Part shown: piece by piece, positions 1-10,545 of the stretch
How positions within the stretch are numbered: the first letter of the stretch is position 1
Layout: every line of letters starts with the position of its first letter
NCBI GenBank assembly: GCA_002682825.1
Contig: NOKP01000008.1
Span: 1,661,595 to 1,725,594 of the forward strand
Length of the DNA: 64,000 nt
Source of the DNA: Neonectria sp. B-13
Taxonomy: Eukaryota > Ascomycota > Sordariomycetes > Hypocreales > Nectriaceae
Direction of reading: 5' to 3'
Program-made: the position numbers and the translations under genes
Notes under the pieces: model-generated
Database searches by the model: none
What the model was told of the DNA's origin: nothing
What the model saw: the letters and a program-made list of their open reading frames with translations, nothing else

Positions 1-291
1 GATCTGGGCGAGCCGAGGCAGGTTGACTTCCATCCAGGGGTTCTGGTTGCGGCCGAAGACGACACAGGGCGCGTTGGTGTAGAGGATGAGGATGGTGGAG
101 TCGGCGGGCGTATTTTGCAGGAGGTGGTGCTCGATGGAGAGGTTAAGGAAGGGGTCCTGAGAGGCCGAGGTGTAGACCTGGATCTTGTTTGAGGGATGGG
201 AGGCAGCCTCGGTGAAGCATCGCCGGGAGCTGGAAGAGGCGAGACCGGCGAGGCGTCTCGATGGCCGGACAAGGCGGTTGAGGAAAGCCAT
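1..291 (-). CDS. AIM22: lipoate-protein ligase / lipoyltransferase, 5' part only
   Basis: This is the first 97 codons of a gene that runs off the left edge. The product begins with a basic, Ser-rich presequence ([16 protein letters not shown]...) that looks like a mitochondrial targeting peptide. It is followed by the LplA-family N-terminus: a [13 protein letters not shown] segment, then [12 protein letters not shown], the conserved strand-loop that contacts lipoate and ATP in this family. Members attach lipoate to the E2 subunits of 2-oxo-acid dehydrogenases and to glycine-cleavage H protein in mitochondria. The ATG at 289-291 is the first in frame and directly precedes the presequence. No intron is seen in the visible part. 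The family call is firm. Equivalence to yeast Aim22 (human LIPT1) is inferred from the N-terminus only. Confidence 0.85.
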   Translation of the reverse strand, partial: MAFLNRLVRPSRRLAGLASSSSRRCFTEAASHPSNKIQVYTSASQDPFLNLSIEHHLLQNTPADSTILILYTNAPCVVFGRNQNPWMEVNLPRLAQI

Positions 292-973
292 TGGGGGGTT
301 ATGTAATCACCGCTGGATCAATGGGACATGGCCTTCCGTGTTCTGCGTGAGCTGAAAGAGCGACGCGAGTTGGTCTAGTTGCAAAGGCCTGCGTCGCGAG
401 TTGTTGCGTTGCTGCGCATCGTGAGCTGGTGAGTCGAAGAGAGCGGAGTTGAGAAAACACAGGATCCAATGGTTGGGGACTCGACCCGCTGTGGCTTTAG
501 CGGGCTTCAGGGGATGATGATGGACGGCAGCATCCCGGGCTGCAGCTGGGGTGGTACGGGCCTCGAACGTTTCCCCCCTTGCAGTTAGGAAGATGGATTA
601 ATCATTACCCATGGGTTGAGTCTCAGAAGAGCCCTGGAGATGGCTTACACGAATTCGAATGATCAGTGCAATTGAACTGTTCCTGTTGTGGCAGTTGGAT
701 TTTCATGTCTGCCTACTAATTATCCGTCGATTTCTTGAGGAATTAAAGCTAGCAAGCTGGGATCTAGATAGCCCAAAGCAGAACCTCCATCTGCCCATCC
801 CATCGTTGACTGCCCCTCCCCCGCGCTCCTCGCCCTTGTCGCAAAACACCCGATTCTGACTCGCCCGAGATCGGATTTGCCCTGCTCTGACTCTTTCCAT
901 ACCTCAACACCAAAACAAAACAAAAAGACCATCCAATCTCTACAACCCATCGCCAACTCCAATTGTCGCAGCC
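292..973. other. divergent intergenic region
   Basis: This 682-bp spacer separates the lipoate ligase (-) from the chorismate synthase copy (+) and should hold both promoters. The last 150 bp before the + gene is C/T-rich, as is usual for fungal 5' leaders. I see no gene or strong motif in it. Confidence 0.6.
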
Positions 974-2223
974 ATGTCCACCTTCGGACACTACTTCCGC
1001 GTCACCACGTACGTCTCTCTCTCCCTCCCCAATCGCTGCTGGCCGAACTGATCTAACTGTTCCCACAGCGCGGGCGAGTCCCACGGCAAGTCCGTCTCGT
1101 GCATCATCGACAACTGCCCGCCCAACCTGGCCCTCAGTGAGACCGATATCCAGCCCCCAGCTTAACCGCCGTGGCCCCGGCCAGTCCAGCATCACGACGC
1201 CGCGCAACGAAAAGGACCGCGTCACCATCCACTCGGGCACCGAGAACGGCGTCTCTCGGCACCCCCATCCTGCTCACCGTCCCCAACGAGGACCAGCGCC
1301 CCAAGGACTACGGCAACCAGACCATCGACCTCTACCCCCGCCCCAGCCACGCCGACTAGACCTACCTCGAGAAGTACGGCGTCAAGGCCAGCTCCGGCGG
1401 CCGCCGCAGCAGTGCCCGCGAGACCATCGCCCGCGTTGCCGCCGGCGCCGTCGCCGAGAAGTGGCTCAAGGAGGCATACGGCATTGACATTGTCGCATTT
1501 GTCACCTCGGTCGGCAAGATCAAGCTCTTCGGCGACGCCGAGGGCATGAGCTCCGACCCCGCCTTCCTTAGCCTCGCCGAGTCCATCACCAAGGCCAAGG
1601 TTGACGAGTTTCTCCCAGTCCGCTGCCCCAATGACGAGGCCAACCGCCGCATGGAGGACCGCATCGCCGAGCTGCGCGACCAGCACGACAGCACCGGCGG
1701 CTGCGTCACCTGCGTCATCCGCAACGCCCCCGTCGGTCTCGGCGAGCCCTGCTTTGACAAGCTCGGGGCCCTCCTCGCCCACGCCATGCTGTCCATCCCC
1801 GCCGTCAAGGGCTTCGAGATTGGCTCCGGTTTCCACGGCGCCGAGATGCTCGGCAGCGCCCACAACGACCCGTTCGTCGTCACCCCGGTCCTCGACGCCG
1901 CCGCCGAGAAGACGGGCATCCCCCGCTCCCGGCTGCAGACCAAGACCAACCACTCGGGCGGCATCCAGGGCGGCATCTCCAACGGCATGCCCATCTTCTT
2001 CAACGTCGCCTTCAAGCCCCCAGCCACCATCAGCCAGGACCAGACCACCGCCCGCTACGACGCCTCTGGCGAGGGTGTCCTAGCTGCCAAGGGCCGCCAT
2101 GATCCTTGCGTGGTGCCCCGTGCCGTGCCCATCGTCGAGGGCATGGCTGCGCTAGTCATTGCTGATGCCGTCATGGCCCAGCACGCCCGCCAGGTAGGCA
2201 AGGGGCTGGCTGTCAAGAAATAG
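974..2223 (+). pseudogene. ARO2: chorismate synthase copy, disrupted (2 frameshifts and a nonsense codon)
   Basis: The reading is unmistakably chorismate synthase (EPSP to chorismate, last step of the shikimate pathway; reduced FMN needed). It starts MSTFGHYFRVTT, has an intron at 1009-1068 and continues [75 protein letters not shown] and [18 protein letters not shown]. The frame is broken three times: one extra C in the C-run 1154-1158, a loss of about 2 bases near 1253-1257 (before LGTPI), and TAG at 1357-1359 where the family has Trp (HADW). From 1360 to the stop at 2221-2223 the frame is open. Several normally invariant residues also differ (TTYGES is TTAGES, RRRPGQ is RRGPGQ, SSGGGRSS is [14 protein letters not shown] is GSGFHG). 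It is therefore either a decaying second copy or a badly sequenced stretch. A functional ARO2 would have to lie elsewhere. Confidence 0.85.
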
Positions 2224-2678
2224 AAACGCAAAATATACAAAAAGATATTTTGGACATATCATGAGGGTGGGTGGTCGGCATATCAATATCGAAAATAGAT
2301 GTCCTGTTTATATGTCCCCTCGGTGCCGTCTGTCTTCATGAGGACCCCAAACCCGTGTACCGCCCTCGTCCAGGTGACACACAAACCACGGACAAACATC
2401 AGTCTGGGGTGTTTCTTCACCCACTCATCCAAGTGAACCTTGACATCCAACCCACATACCATATTTCGAAACGCCTGGCATACACACCCCGGACACCAGC
2501 TTGACCAAGCCAACCTTGGAGACCTGTATCATAGCGCCTGTTTTCATACCCATGGCAAACGCCGTACTATACCTGGTATTTCTCGAACCTAACCCACACC
2601 TAGCCGTGAAAGCACATCATATAGTAATCTTTCAACGTCGTACCTTAGACAAAATAGGAAAAATGGTTATAGTAAATT
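2224..2678. other. convergent 3' spacer
   Basis: This 455-bp AT-richer spacer lies between the 3' ends of the chorismate synthase copy (+) and the Zn2Cys6 regulator (-). No coding potential is evident. It presumably holds both 3' UTRs and polyadenylation sites. Confidence 0.55.
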
Positions 2679-5600
2679 TCAGGGCCCTGGTCCCATCTCT
2701 TGGTTGTCAAACAGCCCCAAAACATCCCCAGGGATGTACCCAAGCCACGGGGCCATCAACTCTGGTTGCTGGATGCCCAGGGCGCCAATGTCAATGTCCT
2801 GGCTGTCAAATGTGATAGAACCCATGTTCCCCATTGACTGAGCCCAGGGCATCTGGAAGGGTACTCCGCTTGGCGCGAAGTACATTTGATCTGCCCCCGC
2901 GCAGTTGCTGGTGGTTGTGCCTGAGATCGACACTGGAACCGCACCGTTTTCCGACATGGTGTTCGGTGGAGACGCGCTGTATGCATCGTATCCGCTGGGC
3001 TGCTGGCTCGATGGCGTAAACCTGGGTGCCATATAAAGGTCTGTACCGTCTCCATCCTCTGGCAGCGTATCAAACTTGACCGTCGGCCGGTTCGGGCCAC
3101 TTGTGGAGGACATGTTGCTGTGCTGACAAGGCATCGCCGGTCGTGGGGACAGCCTCACCGCAGATGTGTTCGGTTGAGGATACGCCGGCGCTAGCAGGGC
3201 CGCTGACTCTGGTAGACTCTGTCTAATCGGGTCGTAGACCATGTTGCCGGGAGGAGTGCTCGTTTGCCTCGGGGCCTGTGCAGGTTGACTACCCGTCATT
3301 ACAGCAGTATCTAGGTTCTGATACATAAGCGTCAGGCTAGAGTTGGGCGAGTTGGCCGTCCCTGCCAGACTCCATGCGATGGGCGGCCCCGATACCTTTG
3401 GCGATGCCTGGCTTTCAAACCTCGGGAACGGGTTGTCCATGTTGCCTTTGCTGTCTCGGCGGGATGTCTTGGTGCTCTCATATTCCTCCGACGTGTATGT
3501 CTCGCAATCCCAGATGCCTTTGGACTTTTGGTCCAGGGCTGTTATTATATACTTCACACCACCCCAATAGAGCTGGACCTGCTGCAACGAGTTGTAGCAT
3601 CGCTGGTAATTCTGGTTGGCCGCCGAGGCAAGGAGAGAGTGCCTTGATGATTTACCCTCGCGCCTGCCAGCTGGCTGCTCTGGCCGCTTGAATGCTGGTG
3701 GCGAAGTAGCCCTGGATGGGGACTCTGATGCATTCGCGCTCGACTCCATCAAGAACGCGCATGCGGCAATGTAGATGGGCTGACTTGTAAACGGGTTCCC
3801 GATAAAGCTCTTCGGGTCGATCAGGTCCGCAAAGGACAGGATATCACAGATCGTCTTGGCGCTACTCATGCTCAGCTCACGGCTGTCCGGCACCAACTGC
3901 AGCTCGCTGCGGACTTCGGCAAAGGGCGTCAGTAGCGTCGGCTGGTGAAGGATAATGAACAGCGCGTGGAACCAAAAGTGCAGCAGGATGAACGTCGTAC
4001 CCTGTCCGACCCCGAGATACGCCTTAAAGTTACTCACGTTAAACTGCAGTTGCCAGTCCCAGCCTTTGTAAAGCCGAGTAAGTTCATGCTCCATTTCGCC
4101 AAGCCTGTCCCAGGTATCCTTTGTCAGATCTTGGGCATCGCGAAATTTGTTCAGTACGTCGCACACACGGCCGTAGAGGTGGATAATCTGGAGGAAAATG
4201 GGAAAAGGCGCAGGCCAGCCAGTGGTCGGGTCAATTGAACGCTCGGGAAAGGTGAGTTCAAAATCATCGTCGCGGAATGTCACCGGACGACCTGTTCCCG
4301 ATGAGATGACCCGATCGAGAATGAACACAGCCCAAAAGGTGTCCATCCGCTCCTGGACAACTTCCTTCTGCTCCTGGGGGTTGAGCGGACTTGAGTCGTC
4401 CTCCTTTTCCTCGGGGCTCTCCCCGTCACCGGGCTTCCTGCTCCAGCTTCGATACAGGGGGTCCTTCTCTCCCTGGTATTGGACTCCCACCTCTTTCTGA
4501 AGACCCAAATCCACTGCCATCCGAATGGCGAGGCCAAGATACATCCACAACGCGCTATCCTGGCTTGCGCCGAATCCCTCGTACGCCATCAGGAGGCACG
4601 CCTGAACAGCACCAACAGTTGGGCACGGGAATGTGTCAACTGTGGCCTGTCTTGCTCTCTGGGCAAATGTAGCGCCACGCTCGTTCCTGGGCATCTTGTC
4701 GTTCCCGCCTGTGAGGGCGGGCGAGTCTGAAAACCTCGCTGCAAGAGAGCAAATAGAGTCGACAAGGATCGGTTCAACCCTCTTTTCTTTGACCATGCGC
4801 AGAAACCTCGGCTGCTTCAAGAACGGATAGCTCGAGCCCATCTGAAGAAAAAATATCTCGACCAAGTCGAGTATCAGTGGGTTTACTGGAGCTGGATCGG
4901 TTGGATCATAAACGGGTAGGTCCTCGATGACAACGTCGCTCTCCGCGGCGGAGCTGCTGCCCGGGACTCCGCTGTGAGTCGACAGGGGGGATGTTCCAGC
5001 GATTGAGCCAGCGGTCGAGCGACGGCGGTCGCGCACCGACACGACCATTTGCTTGAAGCCAGGGACAATGGCAGTCGGGCCAAAGTATCGAAAGTAGGGA
5101 ACGCGATGGTTTTCAGAGCGACGGACAGCTGTTGGAGAGCCCAATAGGTCATGGCCGAGGGAACGGCTCGGTAAGCGGACATGTGATGCCGCACCCAGCC
5201 CATCGTCTTCACTCAGTTCCGCTGCCTTTGTCTGTAACTTCGCCTCGGAGGGTACCCGTGGCGCGACAGATACCTCGGGAGCTACCTTGATGCGAACCGC
5301 GGGTTTGTGAGGCTTTGTGTCTTCATCGTCGTCGCGATTTTCGGGCGGGTCTTGTTCGTCGGCTTCAGGCCTCGATGCAACTCCATGCTTCTCGCCCTCA
5401 TCTTTCTTGATATCTTCAGGATATCCAAGACAACGGTGGCCATTCTTGGTGCAGGTCGAGCAAAGCGGTCGTTCGCCAGCGCATCTTGTTTTTCGTTTGC
5501 GACATGTCAAGCAGCTGAACGACGAGTTAGCAAGCGGTTATGCCAGCTATTCTCACTCCAGGTGGGCGCGAGAGTAAGGGCAGGGACGTACGCAGCGTTA

Positions 5601-5701
5601 ATTCGTCGCCGTTTTGACGGCGGCTGTCCTTGGTTGTGTACAAAGCGGATCGGGCGCGGTGGTGGTGGGACCGAATCTGGCGTGTTAATCAATGTAGTCA
5701 T
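2679..5701 (-). CDS. Zn2Cys6 fungal transcription factor (fungal_trans domain)
   Basis: The coding exons are 5592-5701 and 2679-5514, with one 77-bp intron (GTACGT...TTCAG), giving 981 aa. The intron splits the codon just before the zinc cluster. The spliced product reads ACLTCRKRKTRC at residues 37-48, followed by AGERPLCSTCTKNGHRC, a complete C-x2-C-x6-C-x6-C-x2-C-x6-C binuclear cluster. A basic KRRR lies just before it and may act as a nuclear signal. The segment from about residue 245 to 560 (LVEIFFLQMGSSYPFL, GRPVTFRDDDFELTFPE) is the fungal-specific transcription factor domain, the usual middle homology region. The last 300 residues are Ser/Pro/Gln-rich and probably activating. The ATG at 5701 is the first in frame. 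The gene ends tail-to-tail with the chorismate synthase copy and has about 2.6 kb of upstream space. The family is certain, but I cannot assign the regulated pathway. Confidence 0.9.
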
Positions 5702-8305
5702 AGCTAGGACATGGTGGTCCAGTCTGCAGATGTAGAATCGTGTGTTTGGGTTGGGTCTCGACTATCCAGATGGATCACTGCTGGACGATGAATGACGATT
5801 GACAAGGCTTTGGCGGGGTCGCCAGTCGGTTGTCGGCAAGGTTGCAGGCTGGATGGACCAAAGGGCGTGGAATGGAGCCTTTCAGGTAGATTAGGTTGAG
5901 GTGAAGATGGGCGCTTATTTTCCAGTGGGAAGAGATATTAAAGGTAGACGAGAGCGCGACAGTAGCCCAGCAACATCATCGAAGTCGGGACTGTCAACCA
6001 TGGGACGTAAGCAAGAGGGAGACGAGATGTGAGCTGATCACTCGGGATGGAGGGGGAGCGATGTCGGGAGAGAGCTAAGGGACAAGCGCAATCAGACTAG
6101 AAATAGAAGCCAAGCGGGAGAAACGGACAAGAACGAAATGGACGACGGAGTAATTACGTTGAGGAGATGGGGGATGCGAGATGGAGGAAGTGTAGGCGAC
6201 TGGAAGAGTCGAAGATGGAAGGAAGATGAGCCGCTGGCGATGGAACACACCTCGGAGTGGGAAGGCACTGACTGCGACAAGAAGTTAACAGTGACAGGGG
6301 CGACCCAGGCCTAACCAAAGCTTGGGACTTGAAGGCGCGACGCGGGCCACGGGCCACGATGGATGTGGAGTAGTAATTACTGACACAGGAAAGCCACTGC
6401 ATCCGCCTTCTCTGCAGCCCATACCGGTCTGTACTCCCTACTTCGCACTTGCCGTGCCTACCCAGCCAACTTACATGTTGCCAATCCATGTGTGTGGAGA
6501 GTAGACACAAGGCAAAGTATTCGTAAGCCTTCTACTTTCACTTCTTAGCATACTAGGATCAATGGAAAGGGCAAGTTCACTTTTTAGTGCCCAAGTTCAA
6601 CGTGGGACTGACTTTATTTAGGCAATGATGGCCTTGATTCCTCCTTCCGCTTCCCCCCTCCACTCCCGCTTGCCCCTTCCTTCCCACCTTCCCTACCGCC
6701 GCCTCTTTCCTCTGCCGCGTCTACTACCCCGTCTCCCTGCCGTTCCTCCCTTACCGGTCCGCTAATCCCCCCCGCGCCGGTCAAGTGACCATGAAAAATG
6801 CTGCACTACCACCTTCACCCACGCAACTCCCACTCAACTCCCACTCGGCGCCCACGTCCAACTCATGTACCGTCTACACACTACAGCCTATCCTCCGCAA
6901 TCCTCCCACTCCGTGTCCACCAACAGCAAACCAGAGAGCACACCCCAAGCAAAACCCCTCTCCTCCGGGCACAGCTGGGGGGTGACCAGGCTCGTGCTTA
7001 TAACGAATCACATAGCCACATTGTCCAGGATTCCTTTACCCGGTTTGTCTTCTCACATCGTGGCGTTCTCCCTCCAAATCTCCCACCGCTCGAGCGCGAC
7101 GCATCTCGATGTAACAAGACGAAGCCCATCTGATCAGCCCTCCGTTGATCGCAATCACAGTCACACGAGGTCCAGAAAAGTTGTCCTTGTCATGCGGCGC
7201 CACAATTCTGTTGTCCAAAATAGTTGAATCCCAACAGGGATCGGTACAGTAGTCTGCATCTAGTCCCAGTGGCATGGACATGAAAACATGGCTTGCCAGG
7301 AAGCTTGTCCCCCTCCCCCCCGCAGTCCTAAAAGGAGTGGCCATCCGGCAGCCATCCGAAGGCCCCGGAAACTCCAAGGTCCGGTTGCTTTGTGGGGGTT
7401 GTCCCTATTCCTAGAATGCCCTAACATGGACCCCCGATTCCATCACAGGGGCTCTCGCTAACATAGTAAATTAAAGAGAAAAGGCTTTAGGGTTGGAGGT
7501 TAGGATAGTTAGGAGTAAATAGTATTCAGGTCAGGGCTAAAGTTGAGGTTAGGACTAGGAACATCCTTAGTATTTGTCTTCTTGTCAAGCATGTGAGTGA
7601 CATGTATTTAGGCTTCGGGCCATGTTAGGGTGTTCCTGATGTGTCATATTCCAGAGTAAACACAACTTCAGATGAGTCCGCGTTCAGCTCTCCAGAAAAC
7701 GACATCTTCAGCGTGTCCTGTTCACCAATTCACCCCAACAAGTTTGTTCGCCTCCGCTGCAAGGCCCTTTTCTAGGTATGCAGATCATCATGCACACCCC
7801 AGGTATTGGCTCCTTAGCTCCCCTCCCACCTTTGCTTCTTCGCCTATAGAACCAGGGATCTACCCTACAGCCAGCCTTGTTTTGGAGGAAAGCTTACATT
7901 CTCTCCATCCACAAGTGGTTACCATTGACCTGCATAACCTGAATAGTTATTTCAAACCTATTCCATATGGACCAACTGCTAGCAATACTCAATCATCATG
8001 AAAGACCGGGTCTGAAGCACGTCTGCTGGGTTTCTCGGTTGGTGTATCACCACTAACCGGTTTGTCGAGGCAAAGGCTCATAGATTCAAAATTGTGGTAT
8101 ACGCTTGATTGATAATCGTCAATTAGACTAGCAAGAACACCCGCATGGTAAAATACATTGCAGACCGCCAACCCTAGCCCCTTGCCCCCTTCAACATATT
8201 GGACGCCGGTATCCAACCCTTTTGTCCGTTCTCCGTCACGTAACTCCTAAAATCCTAAGTTGTGTGGGTATCGTGATCCGCCGTTTGTCTCAAATGCCCG
8301 GTCCC
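5702..8305. other. long gene-poor spacer upstream of a regulator
   Basis: About 2.6 kb lie upstream of the 5701 regulator and downstream of the regulator ending at 8306. The part at 6640-6780 is strongly pyrimidine-rich. From about 7430 to 8230 the sequence becomes AT-richer and contains an inverted-repeat element (listed separately). The ORFs here have no recognisable domain or codon regularity, so I call no gene. Confidence 0.5.
7419..7630. repeat. inverted-repeat-bounded 212-bp element (MITE-like)
   Basis: CCCTAACATGG at 7419-7429 is matched by its exact reverse complement CCATGTTAGGG at 7620-7630. The match extends inward by CCC/GGG after one unpaired base on the left arm. The interior is AT-rich with degenerate TTAGGG/GTTAGG words and no ORF. 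Size and structure fit a small non-autonomous DNA element, but no clear target-site duplication is visible. A chance inverted repeat remains possible. Confidence 0.35.
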
Positions 8306-10545
8306 CTATCCGAAAACGATTGTCACGCCCATATCGGCGCTTACCCTCCTCCAGAGATCCCCCCCACTCCTCACTCCCATCAGCATGGCCTCCTCTTGTT
8401 GCTGCAGCATCTCTGCCTTGTCCGCACGCTTCCAGACCTCCTGGACAATGCACCATGCCCGTTGAATGTTGGTCATACCTTGTCGACGGTCAATGGCAAC
8501 AAAAGTCTGCCGTGCAAGATCTCGATCTCCCAAGCTCGTGGCTTCGCAGGCGGCGACAAACAGGGGCCACAAGAGCGCGCCCATGGGGCCTGCATTGCTT
8601 ACTGTTCCCACGCAGTGCGTCAAACTAACATGGGTATGGCGCTGCACCAGCGGGTGTGTGCGGGGATAGCTGTATATGGTGCGATATAGATAGACAAAGG
8701 CCGAGTGGCGGTAAGCCAGCGCGTTGTTTAAGATGCTTTGTAGCCGGCCCCTTTCTGTGGACTGCTCCGTGGTTAGTTCCTCAGGGTCCCGAGTGAGCAC
8801 CGAGTCCGGAGGCAGACCGGGAGTCCACTCTTTAAGCGCCGATTCAATGGACGATGCCGTGACTTCAAACTCGGTCCGGAGAACGGCCACCTTGGAGAGC
8901 TCTCCGTGGGTGACGGCGCAATCGAGCTGATCCTTAAGAGAGAGGAGGTTTGAGAGCCGATGGATAATGGGCCATAGCGACGTGGCCATGCCCAGGAGGG
9001 TATCGACGCTACCAAAGGGTGACGATGCACCACCGGAGTCGAGCGGAGGGAACGGCGTTAGATAGCTGGCTCCCGGCGCGCTGGAGAGAGGGGCTGTCCC
9101 AAAGGAGAGGGCCGCAATCACATCGTAAAAGCGGAATGCCTGTATTTGTCAGTGGTTGTCACATGAACGAGAAAAAAGAAAGAAAAATCCCGGGATTAAC
9201 GCACTCGTTCGAGAAAGATTCCGGTTGGGTCGCTGGCAGCTTCATTATTGCTCATAATGGTCAGGGCGCCTTTAAGATGGCCGTCTACAATATTTGACCG
9301 GCCTTCTTGCACGAGCTAGGAACTGTCAGTGTATGCATGTTGGTTGAATCACGGTTAACTCACCACTTCGTAGTAGACGAGCAGCATGATGGCTGCCAAG
9401 AGTTCGTTCTGGTTCACCCCCGCTCCTTGTTTGATCAACTGCGCAAGCCCCTGTATGGCTTTGTTGTGGAAATAGACGCTCTTCTCGCCATTTGCGACGC
9501 CGCGGTACTCGAGATGCGCACTTGCTAGGGCATACACGGCGTTCATGACGGACGGGCTGCTGTGACAGAGAGGCAGAACCAGCTGCTGGAACGGGTTGCC
9601 ACGCTCCTCTCGAAAGACGATCAGGTGGGACAGCACGTTGCAAAAGTGGTCCACCAGGGCGCGACGGTTGGTTCGGCCGGAGAACTCGCGGAAGTTGGGG
9701 GAGCAGAATTCGAAGCGGGGGGACGGGACGGGGACGGGGGCGATGAGAGCCAGGGACGGACTTCGGGTGCTGTGGGTGACGATGTGTGCCGGGGTATGGC
9801 GGACTACCTCCTCGACATCGTCTTCGTCTTCGCTGTCTTCGTCATGAGCAACTGAAATGACGGGGTCGTCGAGGCCGGGGAAGTGGAAATCGATGGAGTC
9901 GATTGGCGATACGATGGGGAGATCCCTCGGGCTCCAGGCCAAGAGGCTATCCAAGGGACTCGGCATGGGCTGTTTGGAGGTGATGGAATCGGTCGCGTCG
10001 GTCGCGAGAGACACCGCATCATAGAGCGCCTCAGAGCCGGGCGTCTCATACTTCCACTGATGCACGGGCATCGTGGTATCGGGCGACATGAAAGCGCGGT
10101 CGGAGCCCGAGGACGACGAGTGGCCGTCGTTGGGGAAGCTGGCGATGGACTCACGTCTGCGGCGCTGGCGAGGCCGGACGGGCTCGTAGTTGCAGTCCTG
10201 GCCGCGCTCCTGGCAGCGGGCGCATTGGGGCCGAATCTCGTCGCATTTCTTCTTCTACGAGGCGCGTTAGTTGAGGCGGTGGTATCGGAGGACGAGGACG
10301 GTGTTCACTTTTTCTTTGCTGTGGAGGGTCTCATGTCAGTGATCAGTTCGTCTATGAGGGACCCAGAGGAGGCACTTACCAATAAGCACATCCTGTACGA
10401 GGTAATCCAAGCTCCAACGGTCAGCGGGAGGCCCTTTGCAGACTGGCGGAGTCGCCGTCGACCATTCAACAGGGCATAAACACGTACCTGCGCGGGAGCG
10501 CTTCTTGGGAACCTTGGGCGCAGCGAGCCGGGTGTAAAGCAACAT
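8306..10545 (-). CDS. Zn2Cys6 transcription factor with multi-exon zinc finger (Fungal_trans_2 type)
   Basis: I place six exons: 10488-10545, 10380-10392, 10309-10318, 9364-10254, 9205-9315 and 8306-9139, giving 638 aa. All five introns have GT donors and AG acceptors, and phases are continuous throughout. Splicing produces KKRSRAGCAYCKEKKKKC followed by [17 protein letters not shown], a perfect C-x2-C-x6-C-x6-C-x2-C-x6-C cluster at about residues 21-45. A basic RPRQRRRR linker follows. The acidic/Ser-Pro middle carries a D/E run ([12 protein letters not shown]). The C-terminal part, from about residue 190 ([42 protein letters not shown]), matches the Fungal_trans_2 type of regulator. The two inner exons of 13 and 10 nt are unusually small but are the only way I found to complete the finger. 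The ATG at 10543-10545 is the first in frame after an upstream TTG-started extension. Target genes are unknown. Confidence 0.85.

Noticed and set aside
1133..1160. A possible 24-bp intron (GTGAGA...CCCCAG) that would skip the first frameshift
   Set aside because: It is far too short for a fungal intron and would delete the conserved SETDIQP residues, so an indel is the better explanation.
764..1953. Long - strand frames opposite the chorismate synthase copy
   Set aside because: They are GC-driven shadows of the + strand reading; all recognisable motifs are on +.
7430..7570. Telomere-like TTAGGG words
   Set aside because: They are degenerate, not tandem, and internal to gene-bearing sequence, so this is not a telomere or clear interstitial telomeric repeat.
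7672..8001. ATG-started 109-codon + strand frame
   Set aside because: It has no domain, no signal peptide, no neighbouring splice extension and low-complexity Ser/Pro/His use; probably chance.
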